The notes: a model not told the origin generated them from the letters alone. A stretch of 64,000 nt of DNA from Streptomyces sp. CB01249 (GCF_001905735.1 NZ_LISW01000002.1:1152426-1216425), one strand, 5' to 3'. Counted from the stretch's first letter, positions 51,230-62,068 are shown. A program made the numbers and translations.

Positions 51230-51676
51230 ATGTACCTCGCGCTGTGGGTGGGCGGACTGGTCGTCGCACTGGTCGCGCTGGGACTCTTCGTCTTCGGTCT
51301 GCGCCGGCGGCTGATCCAGCGTTCCGGCGGGACCTTCGACTGCAGTCTCCGGTGGAACGTACCCGAGGAACCCGACCTGTCCGGCAAGGGCTGGGTGTAC
51401 GGCGTCGCCCGGTACAGCGGCGACAAGGTGAACTGGTTCCGGGTCTTCAGCTACTCGCCGCGTCCGCGCCGGGTCCTGGAACGGTCCGCGATCGAGGTCG
51501 TGGCCCGCCGGATGCCGGAGGGCGAGGAGGAGCTGGCGCTGCTCTCCGACGCGATCGTGCTCGGCTGTCTCCACCGGGAGACCCGCCTGGAGCTGGCGAT
51601 GAGCGAGGACGCGCTGACCGGTTTCCTCGCCTGGCTGGAGGCGGCCCCGCCCGGCCAGCGGGTCAACGTCGCCTAG
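51230..51676 (+). CDS. DUF2550 membrane-anchored protein
   Basis: 148 aa. One N-terminal membrane helix (YLALWVGGLVVALVALGLFVFGL) followed by a basic segment and a domain with GTFDCSLRW and KGWVYGVARYSGDKVNWFRVFSYSPRPRRVL. DUF2550 proteins follow atpC in many actinobacteria; function unknown. ATG at 51230 has GAGGAGG at 9 nt; a GTG two codons earlier would be too close to it. Confidence 0.85.
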   Translation: MYLALWVGGLVVALVALGLFVFGLRRRLIQRSGGTFDCSLRWNVPEEPDLSGKGWVYGVARYSGDKVNWFRVFSYSPRPRRVLERSAIEVVARRMPEGEEELALLSDAIVLGCLHRETRLELAMSEDALTGFLAWLEAAPPGQRVNVA

Positions 51677-51691
51677 CGCTTTTACGCCGGA

Positions 51692-52759
51692 TCAGGCCGC
51701 GACCGTCGGGCGCACCCGGGTCAGCATCAGCTCCAGGAAGCGGTCCGGGTGCCGGAACGACGCGAAGTGGCTCGCGTCCTCGATCAGCGCGAAGTCCTTG
51801 GCCGGTGCCGTGACGGCCTCGTAGAACGCGCGTGCCGGTTCCGGCGGCGTCAGCACGTCGTGCGCCCCCTGGAAGACGAAGAACGGCAGGGCGAAGTCGG
51901 TGCCCTCGGCCCACTCGTCGATCCCCACGGCCTCGGGCGCGACGCGCTCCGAGAAGGTCATGCCCCGCAGGTAGGAGCGCAGCCCGCGCAGCGTGTGCAG
52001 GGGTGAGAACCACAGCGAGCGGACCACCACGGTCTTCATGGTGTCGTAGGTCAGCGGGTCGGACGTCACGACGATCTTCGCTCGGGCCGACCACTGTTCC
52101 GGGGTCCAGGCGGCGGGGTCGGGGCCCATCGCGGTGATGGCGGCCAGGTCCTTGCGCTTCCCGGCCGCCCGCAACCGTTCCAGCAGGGCGTCGTGGGCGC
52201 TTCGGTCGCGGCCGCCCCCGTTGATGTTCTGGTCGGTGCCGACGTACGCGGAGTACCGCTCGGGGTGGCTGCGGGCCAGCCGCAGTCCGATGACCGTGCC
52301 GAACGAGTTGGCCACCAGCAGCACCTTGTCGACGCCCATCCGGGCCCTGATGTGGTCGGTGACCTCCAGGGCGTCCTCGTACAGCCGGTTCAGGGTGAAC
52401 TCCCCCTGGCCGTCGGGGCCGTGCGCGGCGAAGGTGCGGCCGGCGCCGCGCATGTCCCAGCGGACGACGGTGAAGTGCCGCTCCCAGGCCCGGGTGCGCG
52501 GCAGGAAGATGTGGTTGGAGGCGCCGGGGCCGCCGTGGATCTCCAGGATCACCGGGTTGGCGCGGTCGTCGCCGCGTACGGAGATCCACTGGTCGATGCC
52601 GCCGATCCGGACGAAGCCCGACTCCTCGATCCCGTGCGGTGCGGTGATGCGCAGTTTCCGGGCGTGGGCGGTGCGCTTGAGCTGCCGGTAGCCCAGCATT
52701 CCGGCGGCGGGGGCGGCTATCAGGGCGGCGGCGGACGCGGTGACGATCGTGGCCGGCAT
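51692..52759 (-). CDS. Alpha/beta-hydrolase (proline-iminopeptidase-like, S33 group)
   Basis: 355 aa. N-terminal hydrophobic anchor (residues 1-22), then an alpha/beta-hydrolase with oxyanion motif EIHGGPGASNH, nucleophile elbow VANSFGTVIG (A in place of the usual first Gly), a late Asp (GAHDVLTPPEP) and His (EDASHFASF). Substrate unknown. Divergent from a TetR gene with a conspicuous dyad between, suggesting direct repression by that regulator. Confidence 0.82.
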   Translation of the reverse strand: MPATIVTASAAALIAAPAAGMLGYRQLKRTAHARKLRITAPHGIEESGFVRIGGIDQWISVRGDDRANPVILEIHGGPGASNHIFLPRTRAWERHFTVVRWDMRGAGRTFAAHGPDGQGEFTLNRLYEDALEVTDHIRARMGVDKVLLVANSFGTVIGLRLARSHPERYSAYVGTDQNINGGGRDRSAHDALLERLRAAGKRKDLAAITAMGPDPAAWTPEQWSARAKIVVTSDPLTYDTMKTVVVRSLWFSPLHTLRGLRSYLRGMTFSERVAPEAVGIDEWAEGTDFALPFFVFQGAHDVLTPPEPARAFYEAVTAPAKDFALIEDASHFASFRHPDRFLELMLTRVRPTVAA

Positions 52760-52772
52760 GGCTGACTCCTTA

Positions 52773-52816
52773 AACTGTTTATGGCATAAGCGGTAGTGCT
52801 TAAGGTATATACAGTT
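52773..52816. promoter_or_regulatory. AT-rich dyad, probable TetR operator
   Basis: AACTGT...ACAGTT outer half-sites with inner ATAAGC/GCTTAA; the two 18-base arms match at 14 positions across a GGTAGT centre. It occupies the divergent gap in a markedly AT-rich patch. Confidence 0.65.
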
Positions 52817-52860
52817 GTTTAGATGGTGTCAACCGTCCGACGGAGACCAGGGAGTACGCG

Positions 52861-53607
52861 ATGGCCGGGGCAGCCGGGAGAAGCAAGCGGACGGGGCCGA
52901 GGGACATCCGGGCCGGGGTCGAGCTGCTCTGGGGTGAGCGGGAGCGGCCCGCCCGGGGCCCCAAGCCCTCGCTGACCCCGCGCCGGATCGCCGACGAGGC
53001 GGTCGCCGTCGCCGACGCGGAGGGCCTGGACGCGGTCTCGATGGGGCGCGTCGCGGCCGGGCTCGGGGTCTCCGGGATGGCGCTCTACCGCTATGTGCCC
53101 GGCAAGACGGAGCTGGTCGAGCTCATGGTGGAGGTGGCCCTCGCCGACGTACCCGACCTCGCGGACGCGGGGCCGGGCTGGCGGGAGCGGCTGGCCGCCT
53201 GGAGCCGGCGGTCCCGGCAGGTGTACGCGGACCACCCGTGGCTGCTCACGGCCACCGCGATGCGCCGGCAGATCATGGGCCCGCACCAGCTGGGCTGGCT
53301 GGACGCGGCCCACGCCGCGCTGGAGCCGACGGGGCTCGGGGCCGCCGACCGGCAGCAGGTCGTCCTGCTGCTGATCGGCCAGGTGCGCAGCCTCGCCCAG
53401 CAGACGGCGGACTTCGACGTGGAGCACGCCCGGGAGTGGGGCCGGCTGACCGGGGAGCTCCTGGAACGGCACGCCGACCGGTTCCCCGCGCTCACCCGGG
53501 CCATCGCGGCCGGGGCCTTCGACGCGAGCGGCACCGACTCGCCGGACTTCGGTCTGGACCGCATCCTCGACGGCGTCCAGGCGCTGATCGACGCGACGGC
53601 ACCGTAA
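52861..53607 (+). CDS. TetR family regulator with TetR_C-type ligand domain
   Basis: 248 aa. N-terminal helix-turn-helix TPRRIADEAVAVADAEGLDAVSMGRVAAGLGVSGMALYRYVPGKTEL (residues about 40-85), preceded by an unusual 38-residue basic extension, and a C-terminal helical domain. ATG at 52861. Divergent from the hydrolase gene; the dyad at 52773-52816 is the likely binding site. Confidence 0.85.
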   Translation: MAGAAGRSKRTGPRDIRAGVELLWGERERPARGPKPSLTPRRIADEAVAVADAEGLDAVSMGRVAAGLGVSGMALYRYVPGKTELVELMVEVALADVPDLADAGPGWRERLAAWSRRSRQVYADHPWLLTATAMRRQIMGPHQLGWLDAAHAALEPTGLGAADRQQVVLLLIGQVRSLAQQTADFDVEHAREWGRLTGELLERHADRFPALTRAIAAGAFDASGTDSPDFGLDRILDGVQALIDATAP

Positions 53608-53630
53608 AGGCGCCGCGGGCACGCGAAAAA

Positions 53631-53663
53631 CCGGGGAGACAGGGGGCGGACCTGTCTCCCCGG
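53631..53663. terminator. Bidirectional terminator between TetR and chiC
   Basis: 13-bp perfect stem CCGGGGAGACAGG/CCTGTCTCCCCGG with AAAAA before and GTTTT after, between convergent genes. Confidence 0.85.
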
Positions 53664-53690
53664 CGTTTTCGGGGGGTTGAGCCTCGGGGG

Positions 53691-55571
<1,881 letters not shown>

Positions 55572-55679
55572 CGGTGCTCCTCGGGTGAGGTCCGGACATA
55601 CGGGGTGGTCCGTGAACTGCAACCCTGCGCCGCCCTGAACCCGCTTTGTCATGGCAGGTTCACCGCAGTGTGTTCGGTG

Positions 55680-55721
55680 AGATTAAGAAGGTCTGGACCA
55701 ATCGTCAAGAGGTCTGGACCA
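55680..55721 (-). promoter_or_regulatory. chiC promoter with paired 12-bp chitinase direct repeats
   Basis: Minus strand: TTGACG (55708-55703), 17-bp spacer, TAATCT (55685-55680). Two identical copies of TGGTCCAGACCT (55721-55710 and 55700-55689) flank and overlap the -35. These repeats are the known regulatory element of Streptomyces chitinase genes; each also resembles a DasR site (TGGTCTAGACCA) at 10 of 12 positions. Start of transcription expected near 55673, leaving a leader of about 100 nt. Confidence 0.9.
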
Positions 55722-55749
55722 AAGATCGTGACCGTCCGCTGAATAAACC

Positions 55750-56397
55750 TCAGACACCCAACTCCTGTGCCAGCACGGCCGCCTGGACCCTGCTGCGCAG
55801 CTCCAGCTTGCCCAGCAACCGGCTGACGTGCGTCTTCGCCGTCGCCTCCGCCATGGACAGCCGTTCGGCGATCTCCGCGTTCGACAATCCCTCGCCGAGG
55901 CACCCCAGCACCTCGCGCTCCCGCCGGGTCAGCGCCTCCAGCACCGACGCGTCCGGAGCGTCCGCCCGTACGGAACCGCCCCCGGCGAACTCCGCGATCA
56001 GCCGCCGCGTCACGGCCGGGGCGATCAGCCCCTCACCGCGCGCCACCGTGCGCACCGCGTCGAGCAGCCCGACCGCCTCGGTGTCCTTCAGCAGGAAGCC
56101 CGAGGCCCCCGCCCGCAGCGCCCCGAACACATAGGCGTCCAGGTCGAACGTCGTCAGCACCAGGACGTCCGCCAGCCCCTCGGCGGTCACCTGCCGGGTC
56201 GCCGCGACCCCGTCCAGGCGCGGCATCTGCACGTCCATCAGCACCAGGTCCGGCCGCAGCTCCCGGGCCAGCCGCACCGCCTCCTCGCCGTCCCCGGCCT
56301 CCCCGACGACCTCGATGTCCGGCGCGCTGCCCAGGATGAGCACCAGCCCCGCCCGTACCGCCGTCTGGTCCTCCGCGACCACCACCCGGACCGTCAT
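55750..56397 (-). CDS. chiR: NarL-type response regulator ChiR
   Basis: 215 aa. Receiver domain with D9-E-D acidic pocket region VAEDQ, phosphorylation site D55 (LVLMDVQMPRLDG) and KD in FLLKDTEA, then a LuxR-type helix-turn-helix (LTRREREVLGCLGEGLSNAEIAERL). ATG at 56397 overlaps the sensor's stop (ATGA). By position next to chiC it is the presumed activator acting at the chitinase repeats. Confidence 0.88.
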   Translation of the reverse strand: MTVRVVVAEDQTAVRAGLVLILGSAPDIEVVGEAGDGEEAVRLARELRPDLVLMDVQMPRLDGVAATRQVTAEGLADVLVLTTFDLDAYVFGALRAGASGFLLKDTEAVGLLDAVRTVARGEGLIAPAVTRRLIAEFAGGGSVRADAPDASVLEALTRREREVLGCLGEGLSNAEIAERLSMAEATAKTHVSRLLGKLELRSRVQAAVLAQELGV

Positions 56398-57581
56398 GAC
56401 CCCACGCCTCCTTCGTCCACGGGCAGTTCGGCCCGCACCCGCCACATCCCGCTCACCGGCCCCGCCTCGAACTCCCCGCCGAGCAGCGCCACCCGCTCCC
56501 GCATCCCCACCAGACCGGCCCCCGACCCCGGCGCGCGCGGCCCCGCCCGGTCCCCGAGCACGCTGCTCACCTCCACCGTCAGCCGCCGCCCCGTCTGTCC
56601 CAGCCGCACCGTCACCGGGCCCGGCGCCGCGTGCTTGAGCGCGTTGGTCAGGGACTCCTGCACGATCCTGTACGCGGCCGGCCCGACCGGCGCCGGCAGG
56701 GGCGCCCCGCCGTCCCTGGTGTCCTCAAGTACGCAGGTCAGCCCGCCGTCCGCGGCGGCCGCGCGGTGCTGCTCGACCAGCGCGTCCAGCGAACCCAGGG
56801 ACGGCGAGCTGCTGGGCTCCGCGTCGGCGGCCCCGGTGCGCAGCAGCCCGATCAGGCGGCGCATTTCGGCCAGACCCTCGACGGAGTTCTCGCGGATGAC
56901 CCCGAGGGCGTTGCGCGAGGTCTCCGGGTCGCCGAGGGAGAGCGCGGCGGTGGAGTGGATGGCGATCGCGGACAGGTGGTTGGCGACCAGGTCGTGCAGC
57001 TCGCGCGCCATCCGGGCCCGCTCGGCGGTCACCGCCTGGGTGCGGTCCATCTCGGCGAGCAGGGCGGTCTGGTCGGCGCGCAGCCGGGCCGCGTCGGCGG
57101 CGTCCCGGTGGTTGCGCACGCTGACCCCGGTGAGGGCGGGCACGAAGACGACGAGGGCGGTGACGATGCCGAGGAGCAGGGCCTCGGGGCTGCGGATCCA
57201 GGCGAGCGAGCCGATGGTGACGACCAGGGAGATCAGGAAGGTCACCACCGGGATGCGGCGGGCCGCCGCCGGGGTGCCGTACAGCACCGCCGCGTACATG
57301 ACGTCGGTGTACATCGCCACGGTGGCCAGATTGCCGTGGGTGCACTGGTCCGCGACGAGCGCGACGGAGCCGACGGCCAGGGCGGTGCGCGGCGCGGTCC
57401 TGCGCAGCAGCTCCGCCGCCGCCATCACGACGAGCGGGACGAGCGGCAGGCGGGTGTCCCCGAAGACGTCACCGGTCCGCATGTACAGGTTGAGCGACCA
57501 CAGCACCAGTCCGCCGAGCAGCCCGAGGACCGCGATGAGCACGTCGTCGCGGTGCGGGCGGGGCAGGGAGAGCGTCGGCAC
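56394..57581 (-). CDS. chiS: Sensor histidine kinase ChiS
   Basis: 395 aa. Five or six membrane helices in residues 12-150 with almost no extracellular loop, then HisKA_3 with phospho-acceptor His in ARMARELHDLVANHLSAIAIH and a HATPase domain (QESLTNALKHAAPGPVTV, GAGLVGMRERV). Paired with the NarL-type regulator by an ATGA overlap. The lack of a large sensor domain suggests membrane or intracellular signal input. GTG at 57581. Confidence 0.88.
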   Translation of the reverse strand: MPTLSLPRPHRDDVLIAVLGLLGGLVLWSLNLYMRTGDVFGDTRLPLVPLVVMAAAELLRRTAPRTALAVGSVALVADQCTHGNLATVAMYTDVMYAAVLYGTPAAARRIPVVTFLISLVVTIGSLAWIRSPEALLLGIVTALVVFVPALTGVSVRNHRDAADAARLRADQTALLAEMDRTQAVTAERARMARELHDLVANHLSAIAIHSTAALSLGDPETSRNALGVIRENSVEGLAEMRRLIGLLRTGAADAEPSSSPSLGSLDALVEQHRAAAADGGLTCVLEDTRDGGAPLPAPVGPAAYRIVQESLTNALKHAAPGPVTVRLGQTGRRLTVEVSSVLGDRAGPRAPGSGAGLVGMRERVALLGGEFEAGPVSGMWRVRAELPVDEGGVGS

Positions 57582-57675
57582 TACATCGAAGTATGCAGTC
57601 GTCTTTCGTCACCTGGGCCGACGCCCCGGGCCCGCGCGGCGGCCAGGCTGGAGGGGAGCGCAAAGGAGCGGACCC

Positions 57676-58221
57676 GTGATCGTCACACTCATCGTCGCCT
57701 GCGAGATCGCCTTCTGGGTGCTGCTGGCCGCCGGGCTCGCCCTGCGGTACGGGGCGCGCAAGCCGCGCCTGGGCGCCGCGGTGCTGCTGTGCGAACCGGT
57801 GCTGGAGCTGGTCCTGCTCGCGGTGACCGCCGTCGACCTGAAGAACGGCGCCGAGCCGGACTGGAAGCACGGGCTCGCCGCGGTGTACATCGGCTTCACC
57901 GTCGGCCTCGGGCACTCCACCATCAAGTGGGCCGACGCCCGCGTCGCCCACCGGTTCGCCGGTGGCCCGCCGCCGGTGAAGCCGCCGAAGTACGGGAAGG
58001 CGCGGGCGGTCCACGAGTGGAGGGTCGCCGGCCGCTGGACCGTGGCCGCCGCGACCGCGCTGGCGCTGCTCCAGGCGGCCGTCTGGTACGTGGGCGGCGA
58101 CGGGGACGTGAGCTCGCTGCGGTCCTGGCAGCGGACGATGCTGCTGGTCATCGGGATCAACCTGGTGATCGCCGCGAGCTACACGCTGTTCCCGAAACGG
58201 GAGCCGGGCCCGATTCCCTAG
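57676..58221 (+). CDS. Integral membrane protein of unknown function
   Basis: 181 aa. Five likely membrane helices (first IVTLIVACEIAFWVLLAAGLAL, last MLLVIGINLVIAASYTLF) with a Pro/Lys-rich cytoplasmic loop PPPVKPPKYGKARAVHEW. GTG at 57676 with AAAGGAG upstream. The last 4 bases overlap the end of the convergent adenosyltransferase gene. Confidence 0.8.
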   Translation: MIVTLIVACEIAFWVLLAAGLALRYGARKPRLGAAVLLCEPVLELVLLAVTAVDLKNGAEPDWKHGLAAVYIGFTVGLGHSTIKWADARVAHRFAGGPPPVKPPKYGKARAVHEWRVAGRWTVAAATALALLQAAVWYVGGDGDVSSLRSWQRTMLLVIGINLVIAASYTLFPKREPGPIP

Positions 58222-58805
58222 CGCTCGCCGCCCGGCACCCAGAGGACGTCGCCGACCTCCTTGTTCGCCACCCGGGCCAGGATGAACAGCAGGTCCGAGA
58301 GGCGGTTGAGGTAGGTCGCCGTCAGCGCGTTCATCACCTCGCCGTGCACCTCCATCGCCGCCCAGGTGGACCGCTCGGCGCGCCGGACCACGGTGCACGC
58401 CTGGTGGAGCAGCGCCGCGCCCGGCGTACCGCCCGGGAGGATGAAGCTGCGGAGCTTCTCCACCTGTTCCAGGTAGTGGTCGCAGTCGGCCTCCAGCTTG
58501 TCCACGTACGACTGCTCGACGCGCAGCGGCGGGGCCATCGTTTTTGAAAGAGCCGGGTCCTCGACCACCGGCGTGGAGAGGTCCGCGCCCACGTCGAACA
58601 GGTCGTTCTGCACGCGGACGAGGACCTTCACGACGTCCTCGTCCAGCCCCCCGAGGGCGATCGCGGTGCCGATGACCGCGTTGGCCTCATTGGCGTCGGC
58701 GTACGCGGAGATCCGCAGATCGGTCTTGGCGGTGCGGCTCATGTCGCCGAGGGCGGTGGTGCCCTTGTCGCCGGTACGGGTGTAGATGCGCGTCAGATTG
58801 ACCAT
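58218..58805 (-). CDS. PduO-type cob(I)yrinic acid a,c-diamide adenosyltransferase
   Basis: 195 aa. The ATP-binding N-terminus RIYTRTGDKGTTALGDMSR and the conserved TVVRRAERSTWAAM and LNRLSDLLFILAR identify the family, which makes adenosylcobalamin for B12-dependent mutases and reductases. ATG at 58805 (MVNLTRIY); a longer frame upstream has no ribosome-binding site. Positioned after an ABC exporter without evident functional link. Confidence 0.93.
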   Translation of the reverse strand: MVNLTRIYTRTGDKGTTALGDMSRTAKTDLRISAYADANEANAVIGTAIALGGLDEDVVKVLVRVQNDLFDVGADLSTPVVEDPALSKTMAPPLRVEQSYVDKLEADCDHYLEQVEKLRSFILPGGTPGAALLHQACTVVRRAERSTWAAMEVHGEVMNALTATYLNRLSDLLFILARVANKEVGDVLWVPGGER

Positions 58806-58818
58806 GCGGCCAGAGTAG

Positions 58819-59568
58819 TTACGCCCCGGCCTTCCGGAAGACACCTGTGCCCACCGTCACGGCCAGCGCCGCGAAGCCGAGGGCGACCAGGACCCCGTAC
58901 AGCATGTGCGCGGTGGCGTACGAGCCGACGTACGCGTCCCGCACCGCGTCCACCAGGTAGCGGAACGGTGTGAAGTGCGAGAGGACGTCGAGCCACTTCG
59001 GGCCGAGCGTCATCGGCAGCATCAGGCCGGACAACAGCATCGCGGGCATGGTGAGGGAGTTGATGACGGGCCCGAACTCCTGCGGCGTCGAGACCCGCAT
59101 GGCCAGTGCGTACGAGAGCGAGGCCAGCGAGACCGTCAGCAGGCCGACGAAGAGGAAGCCGATCAGCACCCCGGCCAGCGGCGCCCGCAGCCCCATCAGT
59201 ACGGCGACGAGCACCAGCAGCACCGCCTGGAACACGAACAGCAGCGCGTCCCGCAGCACCCGGCCCAGCAGCAGCGCCGCCCGGCTCACCGGGGTCACCC
59301 GCATCCGCTCGACCACCCCGGTCGATTTGTCGATGATCAGGCCGAACCCGGCGAACGAGGCGCCGAACAGGCCGAGCTGGAGCAGCAGCCCGGGCACCAG
59401 GACCTGCCAGGAGTCGGTGCCCCCGCCGAGCGGCAATTCGGTGAGCAGCGGGCCGAAGAAGAGCAGGTAGAGGAGGGGCATCAGGATGCCGAAGAGGACC
59501 TGGAACTTGGAGCGCAGGGTCTGGCGGGCGTAGCGCCCGAAGATCAGCGCGGTGTCGTGCAGCAGCAT
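58819..59568 (-). CDS. ABC-2 type exporter, permease subunit
   Basis: 249 aa, six hydrophobic helices of the ABC-2 fold, with the family segment PMTLGPKWLDVLSHFTPFRYLVDAVRDAYVG. ATG at 59568, 17 bp after the ATPase stop. Forms a two-gene drug- or lipid-export system with it. Confidence 0.9.
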   Translation of the reverse strand: MLLHDTALIFGRYARQTLRSKFQVLFGILMPLLYLLFFGPLLTELPLGGGTDSWQVLVPGLLLQLGLFGASFAGFGLIIDKSTGVVERMRVTPVSRAALLLGRVLRDALLFVFQAVLLVLVAVLMGLRAPLAGVLIGFLFVGLLTVSLASLSYALAMRVSTPQEFGPVINSLTMPAMLLSGLMLPMTLGPKWLDVLSHFTPFRYLVDAVRDAYVGSYATAHMLYGVLVALGFAALAVTVGTGVFRKAGA

Positions 59569-59585
59569 GGGTGTCCCGGGAGGTG

Positions 59586-60365
59586 TCAGACCGCGAGGGG
59601 AGCGGTGTCGGCGGCGGGGGCGCGTCCGGTGACGGCGAGGAAGGCGTCCTGGAGCGTGGCGTCGGGCGAGCCCGCGTACCGGGTCTTCAGCGCGGCGGGG
59701 GTGCCCTCCGCCGCGACCAGGCCGCCGTCGACGACGACGAGCCGGTCGGCGAGCGCGTCCGCCTCGTCCAGGTAGTGCGTGGTGAGCACGACGGTGGTGC
59801 CGTGCGCGTCGCGCAGTCGGCGCACCAGGTCCCAGAGGTCGGCGCGGCTGCCCGGGTCGAGCCCGGTGGTCGGCTCGTCCAGGAAGAGCACGGCGGGGCG
59901 GTGGGTGAGCCCCATGGCGATGTCGAGGCGCCTGCGCTGGCCGCCGGAGAGGGTCGCGGTGCGCCGGTCGAGCAGGTCCGACAGGCCCAGTTCCCCGGCG
60001 AGTTCGGCGGCCCGGGCGACCGCGGCCGCCTTGCCGAGCCGGTACATCCGGCCCTGGGTGACCAGTTCCTCCCGCACGGTGGCGTGCGGGTCGACCCCGC
60101 CCGACTGGGCGACGTAACCGCACTGCTCGCGTACGCCCGCCGGGTCGGCGACGAGGTCTCGGCCGGCGACGGTGGCCGCGCCGCCGGTGGGGGCGAGCAG
60201 CGTGGTGAGCATGCGCAGGGTGGTCGTCTTGCCCGCGCCGTTCGGGCCGAGCAGGCCGACGATCTCGCCGGCCGCGACGGTCAGGTCCAGGCAGCGGACG
60301 GCCTCGACGGGGCCGGACTTGCTCATGAAGGTCCGGGCGAGCCCGGACGTGCTGATGACGGTCAT
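59586..60365 (-). CDS. ABC-type exporter, ATP-binding subunit (DrrA-like)
   Basis: 259 aa. Walker A LLGPNGAGKTTTLRML, Q-loop YVAQSGGVD, signature TLSGGQRRRLDIAMG, Walker B VLFLDEPTTGLD and H-loop LTTHYLDEAD, of the daunorubicin-resistance type. ATG at 60365. Divergent from a TetR gene that probably represses it. Confidence 0.92.
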   Translation of the reverse strand: MTVISTSGLARTFMSKSGPVEAVRCLDLTVAAGEIVGLLGPNGAGKTTTLRMLTTLLAPTGGAATVAGRDLVADPAGVREQCGYVAQSGGVDPHATVREELVTQGRMYRLGKAAAVARAAELAGELGLSDLLDRRTATLSGGQRRRLDIAMGLTHRPAVLFLDEPTTGLDPGSRADLWDLVRRLRDAHGTTVVLTTHYLDEADALADRLVVVDGGLVAAEGTPAALKTRYAGSPDATLQDAFLAVTGRAPAADTAPLAV

Positions 60366-60396
60366 GGCCCCCACGAAAACAGAGTCACTGAAAAAA

Positions 60397-60417
60397 TGCA
60401 ATGACCCCAAATTTGCA
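60397..60417. promoter_or_regulatory. TetR operator candidate in the exporter/TetR gap
   Basis: TGCAATGACCCCAAATTTGC followed by A: TGCAA/TTGCA half-sites in an AT-rich 80-bp divergent gap, just upstream of a TACGAT -10 hexamer (60434-60439) for the TetR gene. Confidence 0.5.
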
Positions 60418-60445
60418 GGGACCCCAGACGATCTACGATGGAGGC

Positions 60446-61087
60446 ATGGCTGAGGGACTCAGGGAGCGCAAGAAGCGGCAGACCAGGCAGCACCTCTCGG
60501 ACGTGGCCACCGGCCTCTTCCTGGAGCGGGGCTTCGACGCGGTGACGATCGCCGAGATCGCCCACGCCGCCGACGTCTCCGTCAACACCGTGTACAACTA
60601 CTTCCCCGCCAAGGAGGACCTGTTCCTCGACCGGAGCAAGGGCGTCGTGGAACGCCTCTCGCGGTACGTCAGGGGCCGCGACGAGGGCGAGTCCGCGGCC
60701 GATGCCGTGCTGCGGGAGCTGCGCATCCAGGTCGAGAGCGTCTCGCCCACCGTCGGCCTGATGGAGGGGTACGCCCGCTTCATGCGGGTCATCGAGGAGG
60801 CCGACAGCCTCAAGGCCCGGCTCTGGCACATCCAGCAGGAGGCCGCGCGGCACCTGGAGGCCACCCTCGTGGAGGTGAGCGGCGCCGGGGCGGAGGACCG
60901 GACGCCGGTCCTGGTGGCCGGTCAGCTCTCCTGGGTCCACAGCACCCTCATGGCGTGCATCGGGCAGGAGATGGTGGCCGGCGGCAAGCCCGCCGAGGTG
61001 TCCAGGCGGGCGCTCGTCCTGCTGGACGACATCGAGGACCTGCTGGGCGAAAAGGTGCTCAACTACGCCCGGCGCACCGCCGAATGA
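60446..61087 (+). CDS. TetR family regulator, probable exporter repressor
   Basis: 213 aa. Helix-turn-helix at residues 10-57 (LSDVATGLFLERGFDAVTIA, ADVSVNTVYNYFPAKEDLF) and a helical ligand domain. ATG at 60446 with GGAGG upstream at close spacing. Divergent from the ABC exporter; drug-sensing repressor by analogy. Confidence 0.88.
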   Translation: MAEGLRERKKRQTRQHLSDVATGLFLERGFDAVTIAEIAHAADVSVNTVYNYFPAKEDLFLDRSKGVVERLSRYVRGRDEGESAADAVLRELRIQVESVSPTVGLMEGYARFMRVIEEADSLKARLWHIQQEAARHLEATLVEVSGAGAEDRTPVLVAGQLSWVHSTLMACIGQEMVAGGKPAEVSRRALVLLDDIEDLLGEKVLNYARRTAE

Positions 61088-61219
61088 CGGCCCCCGGTGT
61101 GATGTCCGTCATTTGAGACGTGACGCGCATCTCTTCGCCGCCCCAGCACCCGCCCCGGGTACTAACCTCCGCCGGAGGGCATGGACCAGAACCAGCGACA
61201 TATACAGAGGGGTGCCAAC

Positions 61220-62068
61220 GTGGCCAGGAAGCTCGCCGTCATCGGAGCCGGACTCATGGGGTCCGGCATCGCGCAGGTCTCCGCCCAGGCCGGCTGGGAC
61301 GTCGTCCTGCGCGACGTCACCGACGAGGCCCTGACCCGCGGCCGCGACGGCATCAAGGGCTCCTTCGACAAGTTCGTCGCCAAGGGCAAGCTGGACGCGG
61401 CCGACGCCGAGGCCGCGCTGGGCCGGATCACCACGACCACCGACCTCGACGCCGTCGCCGACGCGGACATCGTGGTCGAGGCCGTCTTCGAGAAGCTGGA
61501 GGTGAAGCACGAGATCTTCCGGTCGCTCGACAAGATCGTCCGGGACGACACCGTGCTCGCCTCCAACACCTCCGCCATCCCGATCACCAAGATCGCGGCC
61601 GTGACGGAGCGCCCGGAGCGCGTGGTCGGCGTGCACTTCTTCTCGCCGGTCCCGATGATGCAGCTCTGCGAGCTCGTACGCGGCTACAAGACCAGCGACG
61701 AAACCCTCGCCACCGCGCGGGAGTTCGCCGAGTCCGTCGGCAAGACCTGCATCGTCGTCAACCGCGATGTGGCCGGCTTCGTCACCACCCGGCTGATCTC
61801 GGCGCTCGTGGTCGAGGCCGCCAAGCTGTACGAGTCGGGCGTCGCCACGGCCGAGGACATCGATGTCGCGTGCAAGCTCGGTTTCGGCCACGCGATGGGG
61901 CCGCTCGCGACCGCGGACCTCACCGGTGTCGACATCCTGCTGCACGCCACGAGCAACATCTACACCGAGTCGCAGGACGAGAAGTTCGCCGCCCCGGAGC
62001 TGATGCGCCGGATGGTCGATGCAGGTGACATCGGGCGCAAGAGCGGGCAGGGCTTCTACACCTACTGA
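61220..62068 (+). CDS. 3-hydroxybutyryl-CoA dehydrogenase
   Basis: 282 aa, normal length for the single-function enzyme. NAD-binding LAVIGAGLMGSGIAQ, catalytic His and Glu in VGVHFFSPVPMMQLCELV, and the C-terminal domain ending IGRKSGQGFYTY. Interconverts 3-hydroxyacyl-CoA and acetoacetyl-CoA; in Streptomyces this feeds the ethylmalonyl-CoA pathway or fatty-acid degradation. GTG at 61220 with AGAGGGG upstream. Confidence 0.93.
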   Translation: MARKLAVIGAGLMGSGIAQVSAQAGWDVVLRDVTDEALTRGRDGIKGSFDKFVAKGKLDAADAEAALGRITTTTDLDAVADADIVVEAVFEKLEVKHEIFRSLDKIVRDDTVLASNTSAIPITKIAAVTERPERVVGVHFFSPVPMMQLCELVRGYKTSDETLATAREFAESVGKTCIVVNRDVAGFVTTRLISALVVEAAKLYESGVATAEDIDVACKLGFGHAMGPLATADLTGVDILLHATSNIYTESQDEKFAAPELMRRMVDAGDIGRKSGQGFYTY

